Of a stretch of 64,000 nucleotides of DNA, positions 1-9,290 are shown one piece after another. Source of the stretch: Marinilabilia salmonicolor JCM 21150. GTDB taxonomy: Bacteria > Bacteroidota > Bacteroidia > Bacteroidales > Marinilabiliaceae. The DNA is taken from the NCBI RefSeq assembly GCF_000259075.1, contig NZ_AJKI01000002.1, positions 186,001 through 250,000 of the forward strand. The letters are read 5' to 3'. Numbering within the stretch: the stretch's first letter is position 1; each line of letters begins with the position of its first letter. The notes under the pieces were generated by a model. It saw only the letters and a list, made by a program, of their open reading frames with translations, had not been told where the DNA came from and did not search any database. Position numbers and translations under genes: made by a program.

Positions 1-2
1 TG

Positions 3-1280
3 GAGAAATTTGATGAGGCACTGGTACGTCGCATCACCACCGGAGCTGCCATTTCGGTGGACGGAGAGTTGCAGGAGTCACAGGGTGCCGGTCAAAATGT
101 GGAATTGCTTGCCAAAACCATCGAGATTCTGGGAGACAGTGATCCTGACAAATATCCACTTCAGCCCAAAAAGCACTCGCTGGAATTTTTACGAGAAATT
201 GCCCACCTGCGTTTCCGAACCAATACATTCGGAGCAATTACTCGTGTGCGCCATGCCATGATTTTTGCGGTGCATGAATTCTTCAACAAGAAAGGTTTTT
301 ACAATATTCATACCCCCATCATTACTGCTTCGGATGCTGAAGGAGCCGGTGAGATGTTTCAGGTAACCACCCTGGACGTGGACAACCTACCGCGCACAGA
401 AGAGGGGGAGATTGATTACTCCAAAGATTTCTTCGGAAAACCAACCAACCTGACGGTCTCCGGACAGCTGGAAGGAGAACTGGCAGCTTTGGCCATGTCT
501 GAGATATATACTTTCGGCCCTACTTTTCGTGCAGAAAACTCCAACACAACACGTCACCTGTCAGAATTTTGGATGATTGAACCCGAAATGGCTTTCTATG
601 AACTGAGTGACAACATGGATCTGGCTGAAGAGTTTTTGAAGTATCTCATTCAATATGCACTTGATAATTGCATGGATGATCTTCAATTCCTGAGTCAGAG
701 ACTGCAACAGGAAGAAAAAGGGAAGAAGGATACCGAAAAGTCAATGGAGCTGATTGAAAAGCTGAAATTTGTTCTGGAGAATGATTTTATCAGGTTGACT
801 TATGAGGAAGCCATTAACGTATTGGAAAACTCCAAACCCAACAAAAAAGGAAAATTCCAGTATCCGGTAAAGGGTTTTGGCACAGATCTGCAATCGGAGC
901 ACGAGCGTTATCTGGTAGAGAAACACTTCAAAAAACCGGTAATCCTTACCGATTACCCAAAGGAGATTAAGGCATTCTACATGAAGCTGAACGATGATAA
1001 CAAAACCGTTCGTGCCATGGACGTGCTTTTCCCCCAAATTGGAGAAATCATCGGAGGGTCACAACGCGAAGAGAGTTACGAAAAACTCACTGCCCGCATG
1101 GCCGAAATGAACATCCCCGAAGAGGAGATGTGGTGGTTTTTAGATACCCGTCGCTTCGGGTCTGTACCTCACAGTGGATTTGGCCTTGGCTTTGAGCGCC
1201 TGATGCTGTTCGTCACAGGTATGACCAACATCCGCGACGTAATTCCGTTCCCCAGAGCACCTAAAAGTGCCGAGTTTTAA
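3..1280 (+). CDS. asnS: Asparaginyl-tRNA synthetase, 3' part (5' end outside window)
   Basis: This cytoplasmic enzyme charges tRNA-Asn with asparagine. The reading frame is open from the first bases of the window, so about 425 C-terminal residues are present and roughly 40 N-terminal residues, including part of the anticodon-binding OB fold, lie upstream. Class II synthetase motif 2 is visible as [21 protein letters not shown]-like sequence around nt 526-590. Motif 3 is visible as [12 protein letters not shown] followed by [11 protein letters not shown] at the C terminus. The RHLSEFWM signature and the [10 protein letters not shown] ending separate AsnRS from AspRS. The apparent GTG start at nt 57 is internal. 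An intrinsic terminator follows 65 bases after the stop, so the gene ends its transcription unit here. Identification is secure. Confidence 0.95.
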   Translation, partial: EKFDEALVRRITTGAAISVDGELQESQGAGQNVELLAKTIEILGDSDPDKYPLQPKKHSLEFLREIAHLRFRTNTFGAITRVRHAMIFAVHEFFNKKGFYNIHTPIITASDAEGAGEMFQVTTLDVDNLPRTEEGEIDYSKDFFGKPTNLTVSGQLEGELAALAMSEIYTFGPTFRAENSNTTRHLSEFWMIEPEMAFYELSDNMDLAEEFLKYLIQYALDNCMDDLQFLSQRLQQEEKGKKDTEKSMELIEKLKFVLENDFIRLTYEEAINVLENSKPNKKGKFQYPVKGFGTDLQSEHERYLVEKHFKKPVILTDYPKEIKAFYMKLNDDNKTVRAMDVLFPQIGEIIGGSQREESYEKLTARMAEMNIPEEEMWWFLDTRRFGSVPHSGFGLGFERLMLFVTGMTNIRDVIPFPRAPKSAEF

Positions 1281-1601
1281 AGCATACAGAATTTAGGTAT
1301 AGTACCCGGCATTAGCCGGGCGATCTATATCCATTCCATTATCAACCCCTCGATTCCGATCGAGGGGTTTTTTGTTTAGCATCTTCGACAGAAAGAGTCC
1401 AATAAACAAGATTGCATTCCATCCATCCTGACGATTCCTGAATGACGATATGCCCATTTTGACTTTCTTCCCTATTTAAATTATGACCGGCGACCTGCCA
1501 AAGCCGGGCATCGCTTATCCGGACAATAGGATTTTATGACTGAATCAGCCTTTAAAATCTTTTTATTACCTTTAGGCCTCAACCCCTAAAAACAAAAAAT
1601 C
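1281..1601. other. Intergenic gap between asnS and the PH-domain gene
   Basis: Apart from the terminator at 1346-1374 I see no gene or repeat here. The last 50 bases are AT-rich. TACCTTTA near 1567 is one base from the Bacteroidota -7 box and may belong to the downstream gene's promoter. Confidence 0.4.
1346..1374 (+). terminator. Rho-independent terminator after asnS
   Basis: A perfect 9-bp stem (CCCCTCGAT at 1346-1354 with ATCGAGGGG at 1359-1367) encloses a TCCG tetraloop and is followed directly by a run of six T. It lies 65 bases after the asnS stop codon. Confidence 0.9.
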
Positions 1602-1982
1602 ATGGGCATCTTTTCTTCCCTGATGGGCAATGCCGGCATGGTAGAGCCGGAAAAACTCAGAGCCGAGTACAGCAAACTACTAACCGACAACGAAGAAATT
1701 GAAATCGGCTTCAAACTTTTTCGTGACACGTTCATTTTTACCAGCAAGCGCCTTCTTTTAATTGACAAACAAGGACTCTCGGGACGAAAAACAGAGTATT
1801 TCTCCGTTGTTTATGGCAGCATCTCCCGTTTCAGTATCGAAACAGCCGGAACATTTGACCTGGATGCAGAGTTAAAAATCTGGATATCGGGTGAAAGCAA
1901 TCCGAGTGTTCAGAAGAAATTCAATAAATCTGTGGATGTCTATGAGGTTCAGAAATTGTTGGCTACGCATGTGTTGAAGTAG
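1602..1982 (+). CDS. Small bacterial PH-domain protein (YvbH-like)
   Basis: The product is 126 residues, the usual size for stand-alone bacterial pleckstrin-homology domain proteins of the YvbH type. There is no signal peptide or membrane segment, so it should be cytoplasmic. The pattern is a short N-terminal helix (residues 1-30), then strands with FRDTFIFTSKRLLLID, typical of the family's 'tFv.TnkRlli.D' core. A serine/threonine-rich strand (YGSISRFSIETAG) and DLDAELKIWISG come next, and the C-terminal helix VYEVQKLLATHVL closes the fold. Its function is unknown; related domains form oligomeric rings. It sits alone between asnS and the oligopeptidase gene. I am confident of the family, not of any role. 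Confidence 0.8.
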   Translation: MGIFSSLMGNAGMVEPEKLRAEYSKLLTDNEEIEIGFKLFRDTFIFTSKRLLLIDKQGLSGRKTEYFSVVYGSISRFSIETAGTFDLDAELKIWISGESNPSVQKKFNKSVDVYEVQKLLATHVLK

Positions 1983-2083
1983 CCTTCTTCTTAGCCTTAC
2001 CTGAAAAGATGCCTCCCAACATGTAAAAGATAGCTAGATCAAAAGATTAATTAAAACCAAATTTACCCAACAAACCCGATGTC

Positions 2084-4174
2084 ATGCGCATTTCATTCCT
2101 TTTCCTTATCCTGACCTTTTCCTTACCAACCTTTGCCCAGGAATATACCCCCATCCCTGCCAGACAGGTTCAGGTGGTTGATACATTTTACAATGTACAT
2201 ATCATTGAAGATAACTATCGCTGGCTTGAAAAGACAGAAAGTTCCGAAACGTCAGAATGGATTTCTAAACAAAATGACCTCTCCCAGGATTGGCTCAGGA
2301 AAGCGGAAAGAAGATCCAATTCTTTCAATGAAATAGATAAAAACAAGCATATTCGGTATAATTTCCCCAAAAAGGAAGGCAAATACTTTTTTTCATTTGC
2401 CTATACCGACACACGTGTAGGATCATCCCTCCTGATTAACACGAGTCGTAACAAAAAGACAAGAGAAATCCTCATTGATCCCTACAACGACATTTCCCGA
2501 AAAGATAAGATCAATATTTCTGATTATCAGGTCTCCAAAAACGCTGAATTGCTCGTCTACCAATACATCCGAAACGGAAGTGACTGGCAGGAGATTGGTG
2601 TGGTACAACTGCCTTCCGGCAAGCAACTGAAAGATCACCTTAAAGGGATAAAATTCTCAAACCCGGCATGGTTGGATGATGGATTTTTCTATTCAATCAT
2701 TGATCAGGAAGGCAAGTTTGGCCAGACATCAGGCCAAAAAGTCTATTATCATAAAATAGGCAACACCCAGGAAATGGATGAATTGGTCTTTGAACGACCC
2801 GAAAGGCCCTGGGTTCAATTGGAATTTATGACCACCTCGGATGAACGCTTCTTTATATTAACCGAAAAGGATGAAAGGAACGGCAAGTTAAGCGTTTTCT
2901 ATAAAGACTACTATTCACATCAGCCCTTCCTACGACCTCTGATCACCAATTTCGACAGAGGATTGAAGGTTATTGACAATCGTGGGGGAAAACTAATAGG
3001 CCTCACCGCAGATAATGCAGGAAGCAGCCGAGTAGTACAAATCGACCCCGAAAACTCTTTGCAATGGAAAGAAATCGTTCCACCTTTTTCGGATGGAGTG
3101 CTGCTGGATGTGATGCCCTATGAGGATCGGTTGGTACTTACCTTACAATCGAATAACCATCCGGTACTACTGGTAATGGGGTACGATGGGAAAGTCTTAC
3201 ACAAAGCGAGGTTTCCATTCATTTCTGCCATCCATGGTCTGGAGGGCGAACCCGAGGAAGACATGGTTCGCTTCATACTTACCTCCTGGACTGTTCCCCC
3301 GGTGGTATATGAGTTCAACATTCAAAGCTTTGAGAAAGAAGTAATAGAACGCACTGAGGTTCCCTTTGATTTTGAACAATTTGAATACACCGAATTAGAA
3401 TACAAATCAGAGCAGGGAGTCAAAGTGCCATTGGTACTTGTGCACAAAAAGGGGGTTGAGAAAAATGGAGATAACCCTCTTCTTTTAACAGCATATGGAG
3501 GATTTGGCTCAGTTTCAACGCCTTCCTATCGATCAGAAATAATTCATTTCGTGGAACACGGGGGAATTTTTGCTTTTGCCAACATTCGCGGAGGAGGCGA
3601 CAAAGGTGCCAAATGGGCAAAAGCAGGAAAAGGCAAATTCAAACAAAATTCATTTGACGACTTCATCGCTGCTGCCGAATATCTGGTTGATCAGAAATAT
3701 ACCAATCCCAAAAAGTTGGCAATTACCGGAGGCTCCAATGGAGGCTTAGTAGTTGCCGCTGCAGCGACACAACGTCCGGATCTGTTCAAAGCTGTAGTAC
3801 CGGTGGTTGCACCCACCGATATGATCCGATTTGAAAAATTCACTGTTGGCCACTGGCATATCGATGAGTATGGGACCGTTGCTGACAGTACCAGTTTCTG
3901 CAGACTGAAGAATTATTCTCCCTACCATAACATTACAGATGAGGTCAACTATCCTTCAATGCTTGTGGTCACTTCCGAAAACGATGACCGGGTGCCTCCA
4001 TTCCATAGTTACAAGTTTGTTGCCAAACTTCAGAACCGGAAAGAACAAACCAACCCAATCCTTTTAAAAGTGCAGGAAGATGCCGGTCACTATGGAGGAC
4101 TCACGTATTCTTCCAGGACACAAAACGGAGCAGATGTTTATTCTTTTATCATGCACGAATTAGGCATGGAGTAA
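2084..4174 (+). CDS. Secreted prolyl oligopeptidase family serine peptidase (S9A)
   Basis: The 696-residue product has a signal peptide (MRISFLFLILTFSLPTFAQ) and the prolyl oligopeptidase layout: a seven-bladed propeller (about residues 80-420) followed by an alpha/beta-hydrolase domain. The catalytic serine is Ser551 in GGSNGG. The acid is in SENDDRVPP (Asp634, with the substrate-binding Arg at 636) and the histidine is His669 in EDAGHYGG, so the triad is complete. The oxyanion-side motif LLTAYGGFG and the NIRGGGDKG segment are also present. It would cleave after proline in peptides of up to about 30 residues in the periplasm. The length matches family members. It is a single gene; the nearest downstream gene is a broken barrel protein. 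Confidence 0.92.
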   Translation: MRISFLFLILTFSLPTFAQEYTPIPARQVQVVDTFYNVHIIEDNYRWLEKTESSETSEWISKQNDLSQDWLRKAERRSNSFNEIDKNKHIRYNFPKKEGKYFFSFAYTDTRVGSSLLINTSRNKKTREILIDPYNDISRKDKINISDYQVSKNAELLVYQYIRNGSDWQEIGVVQLPSGKQLKDHLKGIKFSNPAWLDDGFFYSIIDQEGKFGQTSGQKVYYHKIGNTQEMDELVFERPERPWVQLEFMTTSDERFFILTEKDERNGKLSVFYKDYYSHQPFLRPLITNFDRGLKVIDNRGGKLIGLTADNAGSSRVVQIDPENSLQWKEIVPPFSDGVLLDVMPYEDRLVLTLQSNNHPVLLVMGYDGKVLHKARFPFISAIHGLEGEPEEDMVRFILTSWTVPPVVYEFNIQSFEKEVIERTEVPFDFEQFEYTELEYKSEQGVKVPLVLVHKKGVEKNGDNPLLLTAYGGFGSVSTPSYRSEIIHFVEHGGIFAFANIRGGGDKGAKWAKAGKGKFKQNSFDDFIAAAEYLVDQKYTNPKKLAITGGSNGGLVVAAAATQRPDLFKAVVPVVAPTDMIRFEKFTVGHWHIDEYGTVADSTSFCRLKNYSPYHNITDEVNYPSMLVVTSENDDRVPPFHSYKFVAKLQNRKEQTNPILLKVQEDAGHYGGLTYSSRTQNGADVYSFIMHELGME

Positions 4175-4216
4175 CAGAAAAAATCCTTTGATTTAACCAT
4201 TGCCAAGTCTCAGTTT

Positions 4217-4774
4217 ATGCCCAGATTCATCATTGTTCTCTAATGTACATTATTATCTCAAACAATAACATTTGCACAAAGTCCCACAAAATGGACCGTT
4301 GAAGCAGCAACCTCCTACAGAATCAATACTTCGGAAAACCCAAAGGGGTTTGGTGCATTATTATCACGACATTTAAAAGGCAATTTGTGGTTGCAATCAG
4401 GACTAATCTATAAATACAATAAAGATCAGGTTGAAGTCAACATAACGGGCGTAAATGATTCCTTTACGTATGATGCAGAATTGAGGCTTAACTACATAAG
4501 CATTCCGTTAATGCTTATGTACAACAGTAATTTTGTCAACATTGGATTGGGAACTTACTATGAAGAGTTCCTGAATTCAAAAGATCTGTCGGATAATCCA
4601 TATATTGAAACCACCGCTTCTCCCGGAGAAAAAAGCAAATGGTACTTAACGGGTTCTTTAGGATACCCGATTTCAATTGCTAACCAGCTGCAACTTGAAC
4701 CCGGAATATTGTTTAACCTCGCGAACGAAAGAATTTATACAAATCTAAAAATTTCACTCAAATATAAATTCTAA
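4217..4774 (+). pseudogene. Outer-membrane beta-barrel protein (PorT-like), interrupted by one in-frame stop
   Basis: From an ATG at 4217 the frame reads MPRFIIVL, then TAA at 4241-4243, then CTLLLSQTITFAQS and on without interruption to 4774. Ignoring that stop gives one protein of about 185 residues with a normal signal peptide ending TFAQ, alternating hydrophobic strands, and a C-terminal phenylalanine (KYKF) typical of outer-membrane barrels. No ATG, GTG or TTG lies between the stop and the signal cleavage site, so a shortened protein would lose its export signal. An internal TTG at 4385 gives a 129-residue ORF but would be uncapped. It is either a recent nonsense mutation or a sequencing error. 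The family call rests on size and pattern only. Confidence 0.7.
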
Positions 4775-4856
4775 AAATGAGGGAATTTCTTAATCCGAGT
4801 GTTTTGCCTGAATAATTCACAAATCATCTATTACGACAATTCATGAATTAATCAGG

Positions 4857-5747
4857 TTAGACTTTATCTCTCTGCTTGCGTAACTGTGAAATAAACAAAC
4901 CACCGATTACAATGGCAATTCCGGCAAACTTCTTAAGTGTAAGCGCCTCATCCAGCACCATCCAGGCAAAGATGGCAGTAAAAACCGGGATCATATTGGC
5001 AAACACATTGGCACGGGTGACTCCGATTCGGGCAATGCCATAGGCAAAAAAGATAAAGGCAAAAGAGGAAGCAAAGACTGCCAGTAAAAGCAGGGCAACA
5101 AGTGCGTCAACAGTAGGGGGAGTAGCAACAAAATGCTCCCAATCATTGAGGTAGAAAAAGGGAAAGAAAAACCCGATGCCAAACAGATTTTGCCAGGCAG
5201 TAAGATTCACCGGCGAATAGCGGTTCCCCATCCGCTTAATTACAACAGAATAGGCAAGAGCAGCAAAAACGGCAAGAGCCATAAACAACAACCCTTCGAT
5301 GGGCGCTTTCAACTCAAAACCATTTTCAAATAGAATCAGTCCCACCCCGGTAAAGGATATCACAATCCCCAGCAGGTTGAGCCACGAAAAACGCTCATTC
5401 ATAAACAACACTCCGGGAATAGGGGCCAATAGAGGAATGGTACTTACAATGACAGATCCCATAGTGGAGCTGAGATAATTCAGTCCATTACTCTCTCCCA
5501 TAAAATACAGAAAAGGCTGAAAGAATGAGAGCGCCATCAACCACTTAAGATCTTTCTTTCGCAAAGGCTCCAATCGCTTGGTCAATGCCAGATATCCAAA
5601 AATGAAAAGAGAGCTGAGTACTAACCGCATCCAGATTGTAGAGATAGGTGTCCAAACAGTAAAGGCTACCTTGGTCCATACAAACGAAAAGGCCCAAAAG
5701 AGCATGGTGGCAGTGAGGGCAGCAAAGACTTTTATGCGGTGGCTCAT
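4857..5747 (-). CDS. DMT-superfamily EamA transporter
   Basis: The product is 296 residues with about ten hydrophobic segments and two EamA repeats, the standard architecture of drug/metabolite transporters in the inner membrane. The first repeat starts LTATMLFWAFSFVWTK and the second contains FAALAYSVVIKRMG. The first half ends in GVLFMNERFSW and the second in VLDEALTLKK, the glutamate-bearing ends typical of the fold. The substrate cannot be told from sequence. I chose the ATG at 5747: an earlier in-frame TTG at 5777 overlaps a perfect -7 box, so it would be at or before the transcription start. The gene converges with the broken barrel gene on its left. Confidence 0.85.
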   Translation of the reverse strand: MSHRIKVFAALTATMLFWAFSFVWTKVAFTVWTPISTIWMRLVLSSLFIFGYLALTKRLEPLRKKDLKWLMALSFFQPFLYFMGESNGLNYLSSTMGSVIVSTIPLLAPIPGVLFMNERFSWLNLLGIVISFTGVGLILFENGFELKAPIEGLLFMALAVFAALAYSVVIKRMGNRYSPVNLTAWQNLFGIGFFFPFFYLNDWEHFVATPPTVDALVALLLLAVFASSFAFIFFAYGIARIGVTRANVFANMIPVFTAIFAWMVLDEALTLKKFAGIAIVIGGLFISQLRKQRDKV

Positions 5748-5774
5748 GGAACGCTGTGAGTGGTTTCTATGCCA

Positions 5775-5782
5775 CAAAAATA
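5775..5782 (-). promoter_or_regulatory. Putative -7 promoter box for the DMT transporter
   Basis: On the minus strand this reads TATTTTTG, a perfect match to the Bacteroidota TAnnTTTG box, 27 bases before the ATG at 5747. No clear -33 TTTG was found. Confidence 0.4.
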
Positions 5783-5857
5783 CACTTCCGCATGAAATGG
5801 GGATATGATAAATATTAGAAAAGTTGTGAAGTAGTGAGGCAGAAGGAGGAAGTTAAA

Positions 5858-6271
5858 TTAATTTTTTCTCGCCCACTTTTCTTTGACTAACACAGATCTA
5901 TGATTCCCATTTTCCATAGGGATCTTTAATTCTCCTTCAAAAGTTAAGGTGTCATTTTTAATCTCATACGCATAAATAACGGATGTTGAGCGATTCAGGA
6001 TTTCTTTAAAATGATTGTCATCAACAGTTTCAAACTTTCCCTTAAATTCTATATTCTCATTGCCCTGTTCATGATGAGAGATATAAAAGGTTCCATCTGA
6101 ATTAAAAACTTTAGTTCTATCTTCTTCATAATTAAAATTTGGCTTGCCATTGGAGGAGCCTTCAATAAACGACCACATTCCAACTAATGGACTCTCGGCT
6201 TCTTGCATATAATTACAAGAACCTAAAACAAAGAAGAGGAATACATGAAAAAAGGATTTTAAGCTTTTCAT
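5858..6271 (-). CDS. Small lipocalin-like lipoprotein of unknown function
   Basis: The 137-residue product has a lipoprotein signal (SFFHVFLFFVLGSC, lipidated Cys at about residue 19), so it should be anchored in a membrane facing the periplasm. The mature part reads LVGMWSFIEG, then KVFNSDGTFYISH, EFKGKFETVDDNHFKE and YEIKNDTLTFEGEL. This G-x-W start, DGTF strand and 'ndtLtf' strand are the pattern of the lipocalin-like DUF4488/DUF5004-type lipoproteins common in Bacteroidota. It has no recognisable active site. It stands alone, with 230 bases to its left-strand neighbour on the right. The function is unknown; the family call is by pattern only. Confidence 0.65.
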   Translation of the reverse strand: MKSLKSFFHVFLFFVLGSCNYMQEAESPLVGMWSFIEGSSNGKPNFNYEEDRTKVFNSDGTFYISHHEQGNENIEFKGKFETVDDNHFKEILNRSTSVIYAYEIKNDTLTFEGELKIPMENGNHRSVLVKEKWARKN

Positions 6272-6500
6272 TCCGGGTGACGGTTTTTAATGGTTAACAG
6301 GGTTTTATGGGCTATGTTGGAAGGATTATTTTCTGAAAAAATGATCTGAAAGTTCAATTAAACAGGCTGGGTTTTCATCATCCTATTTCTTAAATTTTCT
6401 TACGTTAAATCAGAAGCTTTTTTATTGTCTCGATTGTTCCTTCCCCAGAATAATTCAAGAAAATAAAGCGATTATTATAAAACCTGCAATTAAGCCGGTA

Positions 6501-6704
6501 TTAGTCCCAGGATTTCCGAAATGTTTCTTTTTGCGTTTGATTGATTCGTCTTTTCACCTCCAGAAATATGGCGACCAGGCACAAAAGTAATCCGACTCCC
6601 AAGAAAGAATAAGTAAGATATAGCTCCTCAAACCAGAGTTGACTTAGCACCCCGAGCGTTGTTAGCAACAGTCCAACGACTGATAATACATGTGATTTTT
6701 TCAT
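6501..6704 (-). CDS. Small two-helix membrane protein, unknown
   Basis: From the ATG at 6704 the product has 67 residues: MKKSHVLSVVGLLLTTLGVL, a short polar turn (SQLWFEELYL), then a second hydrophobic helix (FLGVGLLLCLVAIFLEV) and a basic tail KRRINQTQKE. A longer frame reaches 6815, but its extra 37 residues look non-coding and the MKK start with an immediate hydrophobic helix is more natural. I do not recognise a family. It may be a real small inner-membrane protein or a fortuitous ORF; the two clean hydrophobic helices and positive C terminus favour the former. Confidence 0.45.
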   Translation of the reverse strand: MKKSHVLSVVGLLLTTLGVLSQLWFEELYLTYSFLGVGLLLCLVAIFLEVKRRINQTQKETFRKSWD

Positions 6705-6815
6705 AGTTGATCGGCATTTAGGGTAAATACAAGGTTTATCTATCTGATTAATTGTATATGGAAAGGTATGTTTTAAAACAGACTGTCCGTCTGGGAAGTA
6801 AAAAGCAGACAACAA

Positions 6816-7218
6816 AGAAGCAAATTTTCATCATATCGCTGGGTTTTAAGGTTATGTATCATAAACAAAAATACGAAAACTTATAAAAATTCAAAACACA
6901 ATTTGTTATTTCCCTGCTAAATACTAACTTAGTTTCTGCAAACAATTACTTGTTAACCAACCCGAAACCCAGGCAATGAAACATAATTATTCAACACCCC
7001 CTCGCGGTAGCTCCCTTCAATTAACCAGTAATTATCATTCGAAATATTTCTCAACTGCTCAACCTAAAATCACTTTTTGTAATGAATTTTTTCATTGACT
7101 ATCTCCGGACAATTATTCAAAGCAGTAAACCACAACCATTATTTTTTACAGGTATCAAATAGCGCAATAAATAAAAGCACTGCTTTTCCAATAAACTAAT
7201 CACTCTAATTCTTTTATC
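6816..7218. other. Intergenic region upstream of the TlpA-like gene
   Basis: About 400 AT-rich bases without a convincing ORF. The only structure I see is a 15-base palindrome (AAAAGCA at 7173-7179, TGCTTTT at 7181-7187) 31 bases before the start of the downstream gene, which could be a leader hairpin or operator. Confidence 0.35.
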
Positions 7219-9150
7219 ATGAAAAATTTATTTTTAAGTATTCTACTGGCAACCATTCTCTTCAGTTGCGGCCAGAAAAGACCGTCCGTCATCGAAAACC
7301 CTGTTTTTGAAACCTGGAGCGCCGATGTTGCTGAAATCACTAAAATTGAACTCACCGACAGTGCGACCATTTTATCCTTTGATGTAGTTTTTCAGCCTGG
7401 CAGCTGGATTCGCGTCCCTCCGGAATCACACATCAAAGAGCACGAAACCGACAATATTCTGAAGCTTACAAAAGCCGTGGGTATTACTCCGGGAGAACAA
7501 TTTACGATGCCTGATTCAGGAAGAACAGCCTATCAACTATATTTTCCACCATTGGCACCAGAGGTAACCAAAATCGATTTCATCGAATGTGACCACCCTG
7601 ATTGCTGGAAAATCCGTGGAATATCCCTGATGCCGGAGACAAATATAAAAATGGCATCAGCGATCCAGTCCGACTCGAAAAACAAAAAAAATTCGTTACC
7701 CAAACCCGGATTCTACAACCAACCGGCAAAAGTTTCAGGACAATTATTTGGGTTCAATAAGTCCATGATGCCTTATGAAATTACTTTCTATTCTTCTAAT
7801 TTGCTTACTGGTGCTCACCAGGGGACAAAGCTGACTGCTGAAGAAGATGGCTCATTTAGTGGTGAGGTGCCACTTTATCATCCCTCAGTTGTTTATACAG
7901 ATAAATTTGGCGCCTTATTTTTAATTCCCGGAAAGGACCTAAATCTCTCAGTTGACCTAAAGAAAAAGGCACGCTATGAGTCGCGTTACAGAAAAGACAA
8001 GCAACCCGGAGATTCTCTTTTCATGACCACCAGCGGTAGTCCGTTGACAATTTTGGAACTGAAAGAAGTAAACAATGCGGTCAATAGTATTATTCAACAA
8101 GAATCTACCACACAAGAAGTCGCAGGAATGACTCCTGATGAATTCAAAAATTACATGGTTAATAAGTGGCATTCTACAGAAGAAAAAATAAAAGATAAAA
8201 ACCTAACCGAGGCCCAACACAAAGTACTCTCCAGCATAATTCAAAACCAAATTCTGATGTACCTGATGAATTATGAGTCGTTTTTAAAACAAGCCCATTT
8301 TAAGGCCAACAATATTTCTTTTGACCAATGGAGAGAGGTAGATTTTAAAGTAGAAAAACCGGGAAATAATTATTATTCTTTTGTTCCGGAAATCTTTGAA
8401 GACAATCTAACCTATGATATGAACTTTTCAGGATCATTAAAAAGTATCCTGAATCTTCCTCTATTTGGCACTACCGGGAATCTTAACAGAATAGAAAAAG
8501 CCTCAGCCATTGCAAGCATTATGAAGCAAAACCTGAATAAAAACAACAACCTGATTACAGAGGCCGTTAAATCACAGGTTCTGTTTGAAGAGATACAAGA
8601 ACTTCATTACTTTTCTGAAGAGGACAAAAAGCAGCTTAAAACACTCTTCTCTGACGAATTTATCGCCAACTACCTGATAACAGAAAGCGACGATCTTAAA
8701 AAATTAGTGGAAACCAACAAAGCTGCATCAGGAGATGGATTTGTCATTCACGAAATTCCGGCAACTTCCGAAGATAAGGTGTTTGAGGCCATACTTGCTG
8801 AACACAAAGGAAAAACTATCGTTGTGGACTTCTGGGCTACCTGGTGTGGCCCATGCCTGGGTGCCATGGAGCAAATAAAACCGCTCAAAGAAGAGATGAA
8901 AGAGGAGGATGTCGTGTTTGTTTACCTTACAGGAGAAACATCTCCCACCGGTACATGGAATAAAATGGTGCCGGATATTCACGGTCATCATTACAGGGTA
9001 AATAATGTCCAATGGCAATATTGGTACGAAAACCTGAAGATTGAAGGCGTTCCCACCTTTATGATTTTTGATAAAGAAGGGAAGCAGATTGCACGCCATA
9101 CGGGATTCCCGGGGGTTGATGCCATGCGGGAAGCAATCACAAAGGGATAA
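7219..9150 (+). CDS. TlpA-like thioredoxin-fold lipoprotein with a large N-terminal region
   Basis: The product is 643 residues. A lipoprotein signal (NLFLSILLATILFSC, Cys17) anchors it facing the periplasm. Residues about 20-510 form an uncharacterised region in which the first 130 residues are beta-rich and the part after about 260 is helical. The last 130 residues are a TlpA/ResA-type thioredoxin domain with VVDFWATWCGPC (Cys543 and Cys546) and a cis-proline strand GVPTFMIFD near residue 610. It should reduce disulfides in exported proteins or act in envelope redox stress. Such long N-terminal extensions are usual for Bacteroidota TlpA paralogues. It is followed by a hairpin and converges with mutB. 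Domain call is firm; substrate unknown. Confidence 0.85.
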   Translation: MKNLFLSILLATILFSCGQKRPSVIENPVFETWSADVAEITKIELTDSATILSFDVVFQPGSWIRVPPESHIKEHETDNILKLTKAVGITPGEQFTMPDSGRTAYQLYFPPLAPEVTKIDFIECDHPDCWKIRGISLMPETNIKMASAIQSDSKNKKNSLPKPGFYNQPAKVSGQLFGFNKSMMPYEITFYSSNLLTGAHQGTKLTAEEDGSFSGEVPLYHPSVVYTDKFGALFLIPGKDLNLSVDLKKKARYESRYRKDKQPGDSLFMTTSGSPLTILELKEVNNAVNSIIQQESTTQEVAGMTPDEFKNYMVNKWHSTEEKIKDKNLTEAQHKVLSSIIQNQILMYLMNYESFLKQAHFKANNISFDQWREVDFKVEKPGNNYYSFVPEIFEDNLTYDMNFSGSLKSILNLPLFGTTGNLNRIEKASAIASIMKQNLNKNNNLITEAVKSQVLFEEIQELHYFSEEDKKQLKTLFSDEFIANYLITESDDLKKLVETNKAASGDGFVIHEIPATSEDKVFEAILAEHKGKTIVVDFWATWCGPCLGAMEQIKPLKEEMKEEDVVFVYLTGETSPTGTWNKMVPDIHGHHYRVNNVQWQYWYENLKIEGVPTFMIFDKEGKQIARHTGFPGVDAMREAITKG

Positions 9151-9169
9151 AATATATATTAAGATGATT

Positions 9170-9211
9170 AATTGAGGGTTTCACTTAAAGTGAAGCCCTC
9201 AATTGTTTGCT
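9170..9211 (+). terminator. Hairpin terminator after the TlpA-like gene
   Basis: A 15-bp stem (arms 9170-9184 and 9190-9204, one G-T pair) with a 5-base loop lies 20 bases after the stop codon and is followed by TTGTTTG. The T tract is weak. Confidence 0.65.
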
Positions 9212-9241
9212 CACTTTGCATCTCCGCATTTAAAAAGCAAA

Positions 9242-9266
9242 GCCCCCACCGGAAACCGGCAGGGGC
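9242..9266 (-). terminator. Terminator after mutB (minus strand)
   Basis: Arms at 9242-9252 and 9256-9266 pair except for two central bases. On the minus strand the stem is followed by TTTGCTTTTTA. It lies 25 bases beyond the mutB stop codon. Confidence 0.7.
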
Positions 9267-9290
9267 ATAAAATATCACAAATGAAATCCT

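Noticed and set aside
4385-4774. Independent 129-residue gene starting with TTG
   Set aside because: Reading the same frame upstream gives a signal peptide and barrel start broken by one stop, so this is the rest of a longer pseudogene.
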